Notes: generated by a model from the letters alone, not told the origin. Positions 1-12,383 are shown, numbered from the stretch's first letter. The stretch is 64,000 nt of DNA from Rhizophagus irregularis (GCF_026210795.1 NC_089431.1:1984001-2048000), one strand, 5' to 3'. A program made the numbers and translations.

Positions 1-1065
1 TGCTTTTAATAGATAATTTGTAAAAATAAAAAAAATAAAATTATATTTTTTTTTTAACTTGCTATAAATTAAAGTTGCCTTTCTAAACTAATAAGTTTAG
101 AATTATTTTAAATTGAAACTTATTTAAAAAATTATTTTAAATTTTGAAACTTTTACAAATAACTGAAATAAGTAAAATAACTTTAAACTAATTTCAAAGT
201 TTTAGAGTTTAATTTAAAAAATAAAATAGAATTAATTTAAAAAAAATAGAATAGTTTGGAAAATGGATTTAGTTAGAAGAGTAACTTTACTTTAAAAATT
301 AATGGGAAATGGTATTTTAATATATAAAAAATTCTTTTAAAAAAAAAATTTCATGAATAAATTTTTTTTTTTGATATAAGAAATAATTATCATATATATA
401 TAATCTATATTTAAAATTTTAATTATAGATTAGTGTTATTAAAAACTGGAATTAATATTTTTGGAAGAAACCAGAATTGCATCTAAATTTTTAATTATTG
501 TTTGGCATGTACAGTAAATAAAGGTTAAATAGAGATTTTATTTGTCATGATTTTAATCAAATATAAGCATATGCGTAATTAAGAAAATAACCAATAACTT
601 TCAATCATTGTCGTTTACGGTTTACACTATGATGTAACATTTATGCACAATTTTTTCCTATCAGAATTCTACAGTATTTAGTAATAACTCCTAATTGTTA
701 TTCTCGAAATTCTCTTGATTTTCCAACTATAGGTTCTTGCGCATTAAATTAAAACAAAACTGCGCTTACCGCATTTGTACAATAAAAAAACATACCATTT
801 ATGGACTATAATTTGAGCGATGCGCAGAATTCGCAGAACTTACAACAAAAATGAATCAAAATATATATTTATTTTTATAAAAAAAAAATTAAGCAATAAA
901 AAAAAAATAATTAAATAAATGATCACTCTTAGCGATTTAAAAATTAGATGAACCACCTATCTATACAAGTATAATAAATATATAAATATATATATAATTT
1001 TTTTTTTTTTTAAACTGTGAGAGATGAATAAAGTTCGTACGCGAAAATAATAATAATAAAAAAAA
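1..1065. other. AT-rich gene-free flank
   Basis: Very AT-rich sequence with A and T runs and no convincing open frame. It lies downstream of the minus-strand Reeler-domain gene, so its right end should contain that gene's 3' UTR. I see no other supported feature. Confidence 0.5.
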
Positions 1066-1773
1066 TTATCTTGAATCGCCATACCCATTTTGAATAGTTT
1101 TAGCAAAAGATCTAGATTTAACTTGTTGTCTTTTCAACATAGATTCAGCAACGCTTCCTACTATATATAAAAGAGTAGTTAAACCGATCATAATTATAAA
1201 TAACGTATATTTTTGTAAGAATCCATCAGATGCAGTTTGTGCTCCACCATCATTGCTTGCAGCAACAGTACTACTAGTTCCACTAACAGAATCAAGACTA
1301 ACATCATCTAATCTGGCCCAATTACTGAAATTCTTTACAACCAAAGTTTTAACTGTTACACTACCAGTTGCTCCTTGAGCATTCCAACTCAATGTAATTG
1401 GGAAATTTTTTACATTACTATTTTTATGAGTAATAGTAGTAGATGGTACTCCACATTCTTTAAATTTTACATAGTCAGGTAAATTTTCAAATAAACCTAC
1501 TCTCTTATTATCCTTATCTAAAACGTAAACCAAAAGTCCTTCAACGCCATTGCCAGGTCCATTAATTGTTAAATCAAATTTTCCTTGAGATTTCATGTTC
1601 GTAGTAATCGTATAACCCCCCGGACTTTTTAACGAGCTAGCTCCATGTCCCTTGGTAGACATGTCTTCTACATTACAAGTATCAGCTCCATCTGGTAATG
1701 CTGACACATAGAATGGCATTAATATGAACAAAAAAAGGAAAAATGAAAATAATTTCTCATGTAATTTACTCAT
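1066..1773 (-). CDS. Reeler-domain single-pass membrane protein
   Basis: Uninterrupted frame of 235 residues. An N-terminal signal peptide (roughly residues 1-25, hydrophobic core FFLFLFILMPF) is followed by a domain of about 125 residues resembling the Reeler (reelin N-terminal) fold: PDGA..C start, central GLLVYVL strand, a later Cys (KFKECG), THKNSN, and an LSWNAQG..GSVTVK strand pair. A Ser/Thr/Ala-rich linker leads to one transmembrane helix near residues 185-208 (YTLFIIMIGLTTLLYIVGSV) and a short basic cytosolic tail. This predicts a type I protein of the secretory pathway or plasma membrane. In other organisms Reeler domains occur in extracellular and cell-surface proteins; the fungal function is unknown. 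No intron is needed. The ATG follows an A/T-rich leader and is the natural start for the signal peptide. The family call rests on motif memory. Confidence 0.75.
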   Translation of the reverse strand: MSKLHEKLFSFFLFLFILMPFYVSALPDGADTCNVEDMSTKGHGASSLKSPGGYTITTNMKSQGKFDLTINGPGNGVEGLLVYVLDKDNKRVGLFENLPDYVKFKECGVPSTTITHKNSNVKNFPITLSWNAQGATGSVTVKTLVVKNFSNWARLDDVSLDSVSGTSSTVAASNDGGAQTASDGFLQKYTLFIIMIGLTTLLYIVGSVAESMLKRQQVKSRSFAKTIQNGYGDSR

Positions 1774-3203
1774 TTTTTTTTTAATTTAATTTTAGTGTTT
1801 AGTTTTATGTTAAAATAAAAAAAAAATTAAGTGGAATCGCCGGCGATTCGAATAAGTTCGTTTTTTAAATAAAAAAAAAAATATATATATAATAATAATA
1901 TAAAATAAATAAATTTGTAACCTTCAATTATTTTATTTATTATTTATTTCTTTTTATTTAATCAAAATGCCAAAGACGATAAAAGAAAAAATTAAAAAAG
2001 AAAAATCATAAAAAAAAGAGCACATAAAAAAGAAAATCAAATAAAAGCCAAGACTGATCAACAAGTACAAAGCAAAATAAATCATTTGAGTGGCGATGAA
2101 TCTGACACAAAAAGTCGGGAATGATCCATTTTTAGAAATCAAACGGCATAAAAAAAGAAATGAGTGTTATAAATTACTATAATTACATTTACTTTTAGTA
2201 ATGTTTATCTTAATTAAAATTAATATCTATATAAAAAAAAGGAATTTTGATACTAGTTGATACTATGATACTAAGAATTTCTATCGAACTTAATCAGGTT
2301 TGGATGCAAGATCTTATACAATCAAATTTTTTTTTAAGCCGCGGAAATAAGGACATCCCGAAGGCTTTGTCTTTTAAGAATTATTTATTTATATAAAACC
2401 AAGAAACTCGAAAAATTGCGATTTGAAACGGGATAATGTCATAAATTTTTTTTTTTTTTTTGATACAATTTCCTCCTCTTTCTTGGCAATAAATATTTTT
2501 GATACACTAAAAACATCCGTACTGATAAGCCGCAAACAAAGTTCCACTATTTAGGTTTGGGATAATTCTTGATCATCACAAAAAAAAGTTTATTTATACA
2601 ATTGGAAAGAATTACGAAATTTATAAATTGTCTGCTTTGAACATTCGCTCAAAAATTTTTTTTTACTCATGAATCTGAAACTTATTACTTAATACTACAT
2701 TGCGAATGGTACACAAACTTAATTAAGGTAAATGTCATTAATTGTATTTCTAATTAGACAATTCAAAAAAAAAATGATTTTTAATTAGTTTTACATTTCT
2801 GTAACTTTTTCGCCTCGTGAAAGTAGCACTTTTGATGATCCTCCTTTGTTAATAGGTGGAAAAAAAACTAAAAACTGGGTCCCAATTCTTTTTTTCTCAC
2901 TCTATATGCAATCTGAGTTTGGTCTTAGATTCTTCATTTTTTAGGTTTTTTTACCTTTTTTTTCAATACTTTTAAAAAGCTAGGCATTCTCACTGGTTGA
3001 GTTTTGTTTTAGACGTCCTTTAGTTTTTAAATCTTTAATAAACTTACCTTCTTTTTGTATGCGAGCTGGTCTCTCGCTTTATTATACTTTTTCTCAATAA
3101 CAAATTACAAAGATTATTAAACTCTATTCTAATTTTTACATATTACATTTTCTTGTTCTAGTTTCTTCTACCTTTACTACCGTTATTTTTTTTATTCTTA
3201 AAA
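1774..3203. other. Intergenic region between divergent genes
   Basis: Separates the minus-strand Reeler gene from the plus-strand reductase. AT-rich with homopolymer T runs. A 62-residue hydrophobic minus frame at 1954-2142 is most likely a by-product of T-rich DNA. Both genes' promoters should lie here, but I recognise no specific site. Confidence 0.45.
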
Positions 3204-4912
3204 ATGTTGGAATCAGGAGACTTCGCGGCTGGTTATTACCAAGCTTTGACTTATTTAGGTGTAGTAATCTTACTCTCAGCACTATATCAATATAATCAAA
3301 TATCTAAGTATATATTTCGTACAAAATGGCCAACTGTTCCTGATTTACCGAATCGAAGAGAAAAAGATGATACAAATCAAACACCTTCCACTATCGCACC
3401 TGATATTCATTCTGCTCCAACTGTAATGTTCCATAAGCTTATAAATTATTCTCTTCATATATTTTCTGTTGGTGATATGACAGTTGGTGAAATCTTGTTG
3501 TTTGTGCTCTTTATTGTGATCAATCTTATTTTCCTTTTATCACAATTCCCGGCTGATGCCACGGGTGCTGAAACTTTTAGCAAAAGATGCGCATACCTTG
3601 CTTTAGCAAATGCGGCTTTTGTATACCCTTTGGCTACTAGGAATTCAGTTTTCCTTAAATTAATTGGTATTCCTTTTGAACGATTGATTAGATTCCATCG
3701 TTGGGTTGGTCGTACAATTTACTTTTTAATCACTTTTCATGGATCTTTTCAAATTCAGCAATCCTACGGAATTAGTAATTCAGTTTCTCAAGCTCTCTTT
3801 GGAACTACAACTAATCAATGGGGATTTTTAGCTTACATCTCTCTATTAATTATTATGTTCACTTCTCATTCCGTAATTCGTAGATACTTTTTTGAAGTGT
3901 TTTACTGGTCTCATTTCAGTTTCATCTTTTTCCTTATATTCGGTAATTTGCATCAACCAGAATTTCTTTTGTTTACAGTAATTGGAATGAGTCTTTATCT
4001 TGTCGATCGCCTTACTCGTTTTATATTTGGATTTGGAACTATTAATGTGATTGGAATGGAAGCTATTCAAGCTGGAGTTACTAAAGTTATTTTTGAATTC
4101 AAAGATTATTACGAGGCCGGACAATATATGTTTATTAACTTATCTAATTTGAATCCACCGGTTTCATTGATAGCATGGCATCCTATATCATTTTCTTCTT
4201 CACCTAGTGTTATGGATGATGGTGTTCATTATGGCAGTATTCACATGAAGGTTCAGGGGGGTTTTTCAAGACAACTTTACGCTAGAGCACAAGATGGTGC
4301 ACAATATAGTCAAGCTCCGTTAAAAATGAGAATAGATGGGCCTTATGGAAAAACAAGCCTCGATTTTATGCAACATAGAACTGTAGTATTAGTAAGTGGT
4401 GGTATTGGTGTTACTCCAATGATGAGTATATTACGTGACTTAGTTGATCGACAAGTTGCCAATATGCCAGTAGTCACTCAAGCCATATATTTCTTATGGG
4501 TTATACCTGATATAGGTAATTTAAATTTATTAAATTTTTCTTCTGTATAATTTGTCCCATGAATAATTGACTAAACTGTGACGCGTTTTATTTTTAAGAT
4601 GCGTATCAATGGTTTGGATCTGAATTACGTGAATTAATATCACGAGCTGGAGCTTTACCGCAAAATAAGCATATTCTCGACGTTAAGGTGTTCTTAACTC
4701 GTTCAACAACCACTCCATCATCAATTTTTTTCCAAGGTCGACCTGACTTTTCGATTTTTATGCAAGATATAAAACGATATCATGGCTCAGGTGATGTTGC
4801 GGTTGGTGTATGTGGACCTGCTGTTATGTTGAAACAAGTCCGAAATGCGGCTGTTCATTCAAGTGATAAAACTTGTTTGTTTAAAGTTCATTGTGAAACA
4901 TTCGAATTATAA
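3204..4912 (+). CDS. Ferric reductase / NADPH oxidase-like transmembrane flavocytochrome
   Basis: Two exons, 3204-4515 and 4599-4912, give 541 residues. The N-terminal half is a multi-helix membrane domain. Two histidine pairs of the bis-heme type are visible: H-x13-H in FHRWVGRTIYFLITFHG and H-x14-H from SHSVIRR to YWSHF. Next come an FAD site (HPISFSSSP, the family's HPFxxSS), GPYG, an NADPH-binding loop (VSGGIGVTPMMS) and a C-terminal CGP segment ending in HCETFEL. The protein should pass electrons from cytosolic NADPH through FAD and two hemes to an acceptor across the membrane. Whether that is Fe(III)/Cu(II) or O2 cannot be decided from this sequence. The intron is 83 bp and the junction codon encodes Asp. 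No EF-hands are present, so it is not a calcium-regulated NOX. The superfamily call is firm; the subfamily is not. Confidence 0.85.
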
Positions 4913-7190
4913 CTTAATTAATATTCATATTAGTCATACATGTATATTAAATAAAAGATAAAATGTTACGTTAACTAGATCGGTTAAATTTTTTTTTTTT
5001 TAAAAAAAACACACTTTCTTCATTATAATATATCACACGAAATTTGTAATTTTTTATTTGTATATGTTTAAAAAAAAAAAAAAAAAAATTCTTTTTTTGT
5101 AACATGGTATTTATTAACTAATAATTTGAACCAATTAAATTGGTTTAACAAATTTTTAATATAAGAAACTAAACTGAGGGTCTAATATTATTGTAATGAA
5201 GTATTTCAATATTTTCCAAGCATAATTTATCCACTTTTAACCATAATTGTACAATAGATATTTTTTTTAATATTCATCTTTTATATTAATTATATTAATA
5301 AATCTCAAATTTGGTATATAAAAAAAAATATAACCTACTTTTTTTTTCTTTTTAAGTCAATTAAATAAAAAATTCTATTGAGAAAGATAAGAATTGGATT
5401 AAAATTGTAAAACATTTTTTTTGGAATTTTTTGTTTTTTACTATAAATTTTTTCTAATACAGAAGGCAATCAATATTATGTGAATCATTACATGCTAATG
5501 TGATACAAATAATTTATAATTTTGTTCTTAAAATATAATAAACAAATTTCACATACTTCATATTTTTTGGAATTTTTTAGAAATATGAAATCACCTACTG
5601 CATAAATTTATTGATTTTTGTTATGCAGTTCATAAAAGTTAAAAATGGTATAACATGATCAATATTATTCCAATAACCATAAATTTACTATTATTCAAAT
5701 TGTCTTAATAAGACGAATCCAATAAACTAATAATCATGAAATCATTGAATTATAAAGTATCATAGGATAATTCCAGATATTTAAAGCATAATCATATATT
5801 TAATATCTATTTTACAAGCACAAAATTACCATTATTAGAATTGTTTTAGTAAGATAAATCTATTGAATCTAAGATCATGAAAATCCAATTACTGGATATT
5901 GAAATATTCTTAATATATAACTTAAATTTTTTAAAAAATTAAGAGTTTTGCAATTTTTATAAACTCATGTAACTTATGTTTGCTAATGTTATCAAAATTT
6001 TTGCTTAAGATAGAATTAATCAAAGATTATTGTTAGGGCTACCACCATGAAAATAGTTGAAGATCGAACAAGTCACATGATGTAGTATGCAGAAATCCTC
6101 TGAGTTATTACAATATGAAACATTTCTTATAATATATTTTAGTTTTATTAGTTATTTACATTAATTAACTACTTTTAGTATTGTTATTACTTTTGACTCA
6201 TAAGTATTCAATTATAAGTATCAGTTTCCTCAGAAAATTGCTTTATTAGTTTAGCTAGAGAAGTTTCTTGAACTTTACATAGTTGATGAATCATATAGAC
6301 ACATAGAACTTATACGAAATGGTAATGGAAAGGTTTTTGCAGATAATTGCAATGGAAAAAGAACAATTGATTGATTAATCATATTAGTATAATAGGATAA
6401 TATTGATAGGTTCAAACTGTCATGTGTGCAAATGTAAATATACAGTATATAGAGCAATATTTTTCTTTGAATAAAGATTGTTAACACCTGGATAATCTAA
6501 CAGTGAGTTTAGATTGTGTTATCTGAAGTATTGTGTTTTTGTATGATTTGTTTATTAGTTTTTCTTTGTAGAAAACTTTTCGCATATTTTATTTGTTTTA
6601 CCTTTGTGTTTATTATTAGTTGTTAGATAGATTTCTATCTTTAAGAAACTCTTACATTGTTTACCATCATTATTAATTTTCTATTGAGAATTATTAGTAA
6701 TACTTTTATATTTCATTATAATATTATCAAGATACTTATTATTTTATTACTTGGCCTTTTTGTCATGACTGTTCAATTTAACATCTCTGATGTTAATTAT
6801 CACTCCAAACCAAATTAGTGATAATACTAACTTTACATTAAGCTTCTAATTTTATATAATAAAATTATTTATATTATATTCACATGTTTTACTAAATTTC
6901 TTAATAAAAGTATTTGAAAAGTATATTAAAAGTATATAGGAGATATTCTTCTGAAATATTATAAAATATAGATCAATTGCTTATTTTATAGAATTAAAGC
7001 TATTATTGTAGCAAATAAAAATAGAATTCAATAATAAATTTTTATTTTAATTAACAATTAAAGATGCAATAAATGTATTATACTTAAATTTTTACTTTCA
7101 CTTTACTATTAATATATATATAATTTTTTTCACTTTAAAAAATGTTTGCATATCATTGATCACTCTCTGTAGTATATACCATATATCGTG
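4913..7190. other. Gene-free AT-rich region
   Basis: Begins with the presumed 3' UTR of the reductase, including a T-run/A-run palindrome near 4989-5008. The rest is AT-rich DNA without a supported coding frame; the short minus frame at 6275-6487 has no domain or intron signature. No repeat with clear ends was found. Confidence 0.45.
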
Positions 7191-7202
7191 GGCCACAGTA
7201 CT

Positions 7203-7415
7203 TCAGATATTTTGCAAAAATTGGGGTTTGATCCTATACTTGCAGATACTAAACAAAACTTAAAAATTCTGTTTTTTGTAAATATTTTATGATTTACTAG
7301 TCCAATTTGAGCGATCTTCTTTTTATTATGAAGAGCTCAATAATAAGAACTATTAAACAAAAAAAAGATTACTCAAATTTGATTACTAGATCACAAGATA
7401 AATGTAAAATATCTC
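7203..7415. repeat. Imperfect hairpin (foldback) repeat
   Basis: Long inverted repeat. The arm at about 7271-7330 (GTTTTTTGTAAATAT, ACTAGTCCAATTTGAG) pairs imperfectly with the complement of 7359-7412. An outer pair continues it: GATATTTTGCA near 7205 against the complement of TGTAAAATATC near 7403. The loop contains AGAGCTCAATAAT. Arm and loop resemble the core of the element at 15098-15392, suggesting a diverged copy of that family. No target-site duplication was found, so the ends are approximate. Confidence 0.5.
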
Positions 7416-8690
7416 CTAAGTATTATACAATTCTATAAAATTTTTCAAGAGGAATATATATGGTAATACCTTTTCTGTTACAAAAAAAATATTTTACAAA
7501 ACTTTTATATTATATATATATGTAGTATTACAAAATTAATAAAGATTATAAGTATTAAAAGATTTAAATAAAGTTAAATAAAAGTTTAAAATTAAATAAA
7601 ACTGAATATAACTTAATTGTAGTAAAAATTATTTAAAAATATTTCATCTTATATTTTAGGAAATTTGCTATTAGAATTTTGTATTTTAACATAAAAAGTT
7701 AAAGATATAAAACTCTTAATAATTTTAAATTTACAAGTAACTTAGTTAAAATTAATATTATTAATTACTTGAGTTTTACAATTTGATTTGATATTTAACA
7801 TTTGATTTAAATTTGATTTGATTTGAAAATTCTTTAATTTAATTGATTAATTTGATAAATATTTATTTGATTTAATAAATTCAAATTAGTTTCTATTCAA
7901 TTTAATTAAATTTTAAAGAACCCTATTAATTACTATAAAATTTGTATATTATATCATATAACAAAATGCAATTTATAAAAAGAAAGTATTTATAACTATT
8001 TTTAGGATTTGTCTAAAGTAAAATCAATTTTGTAATTGGTTTAATTTATAAGAATTATTAGCATTAGATATTTTTAATCATTTTCTAACATTAGTAATTA
8101 GTGATATTTTTTAAAGTTTTAAGATCAGAATTCTAAATAATATTAAAAAAAAAAATCTGGTTTTATATAAATTTTATAATAAATTCTAATTTTAAATATG
8201 ATATAAAGTTATATTAATTTTTTAGTTTCAAATTTGCAATTTTAAAAATTAATAATTAGATTTAATGATCTTGAAATTCATTAAAATAAATATTTTGATA
8301 TTTATTTATTTTTATAGCTATAATATTAATTAAAAAAAATTATTATTTATCACTGATGTGATTTATTGCTATTTTCCATTTGTTATGTAAATTATGTAAT
8401 TTAATGTAATATATATTTAATTAACCTTTTTGATTATCATCAATTAGTATTTTCTACAGTTTGTTTATCCTTTTTATTTCTTTAATATTAAATGCAAAAT
8501 GCCAAAATTCATAAATAATTTCATTTTTTTTTTTTTAATAATCTATACATAAATAATTTCATTTATTATTTTCTTTTCATATAAATTTACCTTATAGAAG
8601 AATAAAAATTCAAAAATATTTATCTTTAGAATTTACTTAAAATATATAATTAGGTAGAATAATATTGGCTGACTTTAAAGTAATGTTAAC

Positions 8691-9377
8691 TTTAAAGTAG
8701 TATTTGACTTTAGAGTAACTTAGGGTTAGGGTAAAAAAAGTAAATTTAAATTAAATGTGTTATTTTTAAAGTAGTATTAGTTTAGAGTAACTTAAAGTTA
8801 AGGTAAGAAGAATTAGTTTAAGTTAGGTATACTAGAAAATAGTAACCATTGATGCATTTAAAAAGAACCTGCTTAAGGTCTCTGGGAAAAATTTTAAATT
8901 TACCAGTAATTTTACTTTACTCCAATTATTAATATTATTGATTAATTGATTAAAAGGAAAAAAATTATAATAATGCAATATAATATTTCCTTTTTTAGAT
9001 ATAATTTATCTATTTATAATAGGATTATTAAAATTTTTTCTTAGTGATTTTACTTTAGAGTTATAGTGATTTTTATTATAAGTAAGTGGAGTCCTATCTG
9101 AAACATTATAAATCACATGCTTATAAAAATTAAACTGTAAATTAAATAGCATAAAATTTTTTAAAAATATTTTAAATCAAAGTGACATAAATAAAAAGTG
9201 TCATATACATAAACAAATCTAAGGTTACACCTGATTCTAAGATTTTATTGGTTATACACGCCTATGGACGGATAATACATGTATAATTAAAAGTAAAATG
9301 AAAGTGTTCTATACTTATGTTTTAGACAATTATCTTTGGAGTAATATTAATTTAAAGTGGTTTTAAGATTAAGGTAG
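8691..9377. repeat. Dispersed short repeat, three diverged copies
   Basis: A segment of about 40 bp recurs at 8691-8733, 8768-8806 and 9338-9377. It reads approximately AGTAGTATT..TTTAGAGTAACTTA followed by a GTTAGGGTAA-like end. The first two copies form a tandem of about 77-bp period. The third abuts the left end of the element at 9375. The first copy contains two TTAGGG units, too few to count as telomeric sequence. Confidence 0.4.
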
Positions 9378-9881
9378 TGTTCTGCAAATGATTTGGTCAA
9401 ATCAAATCAATTCAGATTCAATTTGGATTTGGTTTGATTCAATTCGATAATTTTTGATTTGTAAATCGAATTCAAATCTCAAATTCAAATTTGAGTCTGA
9501 ATCTGAATCAAAAAATAAAATTTGATTCGATTTTAAATCAAATTGTTAAATTGAATTAAATCGTTAAATCAAATCAAATTATTAAATCGTTAAATCATTA
9601 AATTGTTAAATCATTAAATTGAATCAATCAAATCAAATCAAATTTTGAATTAAATCGTCAAATCGAATCAAATTGAATCAAATCCTAAATCAAATCAAAT
9701 TAAATTGATTCGAATCTCAAACTTATTAAACTTTATTTAATTAGAATCAGATCAAATTTAAATCAAATCAAATCAAATTAAATCAAATTTTGAATCAGAT
9801 TTGAATTTTTTAAATTTAATTCAATTGAATCAAATTTGAATTTGAACTGATTTGATCTGATTTGATCTGTGCAGAACACTA
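9375..9881. mobile_element. Non-autonomous TIR element filled with AAATC-like simple repeat
   Basis: Perfect 12-bp inverted ends: TAGTGTTCTGCA at 9375-9386 and TGCAGAACACTA at 9870-9881. The outermost bases are TA on both sides, as expected if TA is the target-site duplication of a Tc1/mariner-type insertion and the TIR proper is GTGTTCTGCA. The interior is almost wholly a degenerate array of AAATCAAATC-like units, on one strand in the left part and on the other in the right part, so the whole element can fold back on itself. No coding capacity. The superfamily is inferred from the TA duplication only. Confidence 0.65.
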
Positions 9882-10617
9882 ATAACTCATATTTAAATTT
9901 GCGTAGAGTTTATATTAAAATTTTTTAAAAGTTACATATTACAGAATATTTTCAAAATTTTGTTATTTTACATACTTCTATTTTTAATACAACCAGTAAT
10001 TCAATTTTAATAAAATTTATATCATTGAATTCATTTCGATAAGAGGATTCTAATAATAGTAAAATCACATTTCTAGTTTAAATATTGACAGAGTTATGAC
10101 ATAAAATGTATTTTTACTTTAGTATTTAAAGTTTACTTGTGAGTTATATTAGTATTATTCAGGTCTTATACTGGTCCTATATATTATTACTATATAAATA
10201 TATTAGTAAATTTTGAGGCAAATTTATTATAATTTTTTATTATTTTAGAATTTGAGATATATATATAAATAAAGAGTTTTACTAACTTGTCCTCTAGGTT
10301 AAATAACTAGAGTTAAATCATCCCTCCAAAATTTATATTTTACATCAATATTTTTTTTTAAAAAAAAAATTATATTTTACATTTCAATTTATTTTTTTTT
10401 AAAAAAAAATAGTATTTTATTTCACAATTTATATAGATTTTATTTATTTAGATATTATAGAGTATAATAACCAATTTTTCTTATATTTTTGACAATATTC
10501 TTATTTTTTATTATAATTATTTTTTTTGAAAATTTAGTAAAATTATATAATTATATAAAATTTAAATCATCAGGTTAAATTACCTTGGATTAAAATTAGT
10601 CTTATACATAAAAGCAA

Positions 10618-10983
10618 TGACAGATATTACCTAATATCAGTTTATTATAAGAGCTTACCTTCCCAGGTAAGATATATTATATATGTAATTTCCTTATATA
10701 GTATATATATAACTTAAGATTTTCAATTACCTCTCCTCCCTCTAGAATATTAAGGGGATGGCCAGAAATGACGTCATTTCCTAAAGGGAGGGAGGGGTAG
10801 AGCTAGTATACTTACACGTTATACACTTTCCATTTTTAGACACTTGTAGTTAATATAATTCTAATCAGAATTGTGTTTTAATTTTACATTTCCTAAAATG
10901 AATGATAATATAGGGAGGGGGGGTCAAAAATCCTAAAATTTAAATTACGTCATTTCTGGCCATCTTCTAAGTAATATCTGTCA
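10618..10983. mobile_element. Non-autonomous element with two nested inverted repeats
   Basis: The outer inverted repeat TGACAGATATTAC lies at 10618-10630 with its complement at 10971-10983. Inside is a perfect 18-bp inverted repeat, GATGGCCAGAAATGACGT, at 10757-10774 and 10947-10964. The inner left arm runs into the palindrome TGACGTCA. Complementary GGGAGGG/CCCTCCC tracts add to the foldback. No protein is encoded and no clear target-site duplication was found. The inner pair may be a separate insertion inside the outer element, or the two may be terminal and subterminal repeats of one unit. Confidence 0.6.
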
Positions 10984-11235
10984 CTACCCTAAATAAATTA
11001 TAAATATTAAAATATAATTATTGATTTATTTTATTATTTATGTATATATATTAATTAAATATTTTTTGAAAAATTTTCAAAGATTTTCTTAAAGTATAAA
11101 AAATACTTACCTATAAATTTAAAAATCAATTCTTTGAATTTATAATTATCTTTATGTATTGTAAATTTAGATTATTAGTAAGTTTATTAAATATTTTATT
11201 TTTAAAATCAATTATAGGATTTTATAATTTTCCGC

Positions 11236-12383
11236 TATAGCAGATCTGCTGGTGTCACGTGACTCGAAAATCATTTCCTTTTTTGGGAAATTGGTGTAAC
11301 CAACTTGCTCCATTTTTCGTCAGAAGTAAAATTTTCTTTTTTGGAAATTTGTGTAATATTGTATGATTTGACTAAAATTACGGAACTTGGCCAGAATTAA
11401 TTATGTGACAAATAAGGTGACAAATATTAAAAAAATTCTAAGTTCAAATAATACTTAGTAATTTTTGAAAGCTTGAGGGTGTGATACAGGGTGATGGTTT
11501 AACATTACAAAAATTTCCAAATAAGAAAATTTTACTTCTGATGAAAAATGAAAATTATTTATGCAAAATTTTATTTTTATTTTTATTTTTAAAATATAGA
11601 CATGACTGGAGTCTATCGCTAAATAAGAATAAACATAAACTAAAAGTCTAATAAATTCTAAACTAATGATAAAACCCAACTTCTGGGAGGAGCCCGAAGG
11701 AGTCGTCTTCCTTTTGAGATTTAGGGGACCCATACATAGCGTAGCAACCCCTAAATCTGCTTTCATACCAGTACCCACCTTATGGCAGATGTAGTGCAAT
11801 AGTAGTTCATTTCTATTCAAAGTTCCCTGAGACCCGCTCGCCTACGTACATTACACTGTGCATTTAATTTCTATTAGCCGACTGCACGTATTGCAAGCTC
11901 ACGCAAATTGGTGGTAGACCACCATAGGCGATTAGTACTCCCGCCTGCACTATTATATTCCCATAGGGGTTATATCGGGTACCAAGATGCTTTAACAGAG
12001 TCATAGGACCATCTGGCATATCGGATATGCTGGAACTGCAGTACAGGGCTACTATCCCTTAGTTATCTAAAGTCAAATGACCATTTCTAGGACTCGCCAT
12101 ACCAGTTTACCAATGATCATATCTACCACCTCACCATTCGGTAGGCATCATTTCAGCTCTTCTTAAGGTACGGGATCTTCAACGTTAGCTTATGGCCAGA
12201 CGCAGTAATATTTGTAGCAAGGACATCGTGCTGGAATCTGAACCTGCGTCTTATTGATTGGTCAGATTAATAGGAAACGTAGACGCCTTAGGCCATTACA
12301 CTAGGGATGCCAAAAGTGTTACACAAATTTCCAAAAAAGGAAATGATGTTTACATCACGTGATACTAGCGAAACTCCGCTATA
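11236..12383. mobile_element. TIR element interrupted by a SINE-like insertion
   Basis: Ends form an inverted repeat of about 70 bp. The left end runs TATAGC..TCACGTGA..TCATTTCC and then TTTTTTGG-AAATT-GTGTAAC up to about 11300. Its complement runs leftward from TATAGCGGAG at 12383 to about 12316. A second inverted pair lies inside (about 11307-11355 against 11508-11560, sharing TCAGAAGTAAAATTTTCTT). About 740 bp of unrelated, more GC-rich sequence (11565-12306) interrupts it; without this the element is about 400 bp. It has no coding capacity. The superfamily is not determined. TCCGCTATA occurs at both outer edges and blurs the exact ends. Confidence 0.6.
11565..12306 (-). mobile_element. 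tRNA-headed SINE-like element inside the TIR element
   Basis: Read on the minus strand, the 5' end (about 12306-12230) has RNA polymerase III-like promoter boxes: an A-box resembling TGGCCTAAGGCG near 12290 and a B-box GGTTCAGATTCC near 12240. The body is more GC-rich than its surroundings. The 3' end (11565-11600) is a run of AAAAAT units, typical of a tail made by LINE machinery. A phrase like AGATGGTCCT is shared with the element at 14953-16762, suggesting a related family. Flanks ATGCAAAA (left) and ATGCCAAAA (right) may be a degraded target-site duplication. The boundaries are approximate and no protein is encoded. Confidence 0.5.

Noticed and set aside
1954-2142. 62-residue hydrophobic minus frame
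   Set aside because: Phe/Ile-rich low-complexity product of T-rich DNA, without any family signature.
8720-8731. Telomere-like TTAGGG repeats
   Set aside because: Only two units, embedded in a dispersed AT-rich repeat.
11455-11820. 121-codon minus frame
   Set aside because: Spans the junction between the SINE-like tail and the host TIR element, so it is a chimera of non-coding repeats.
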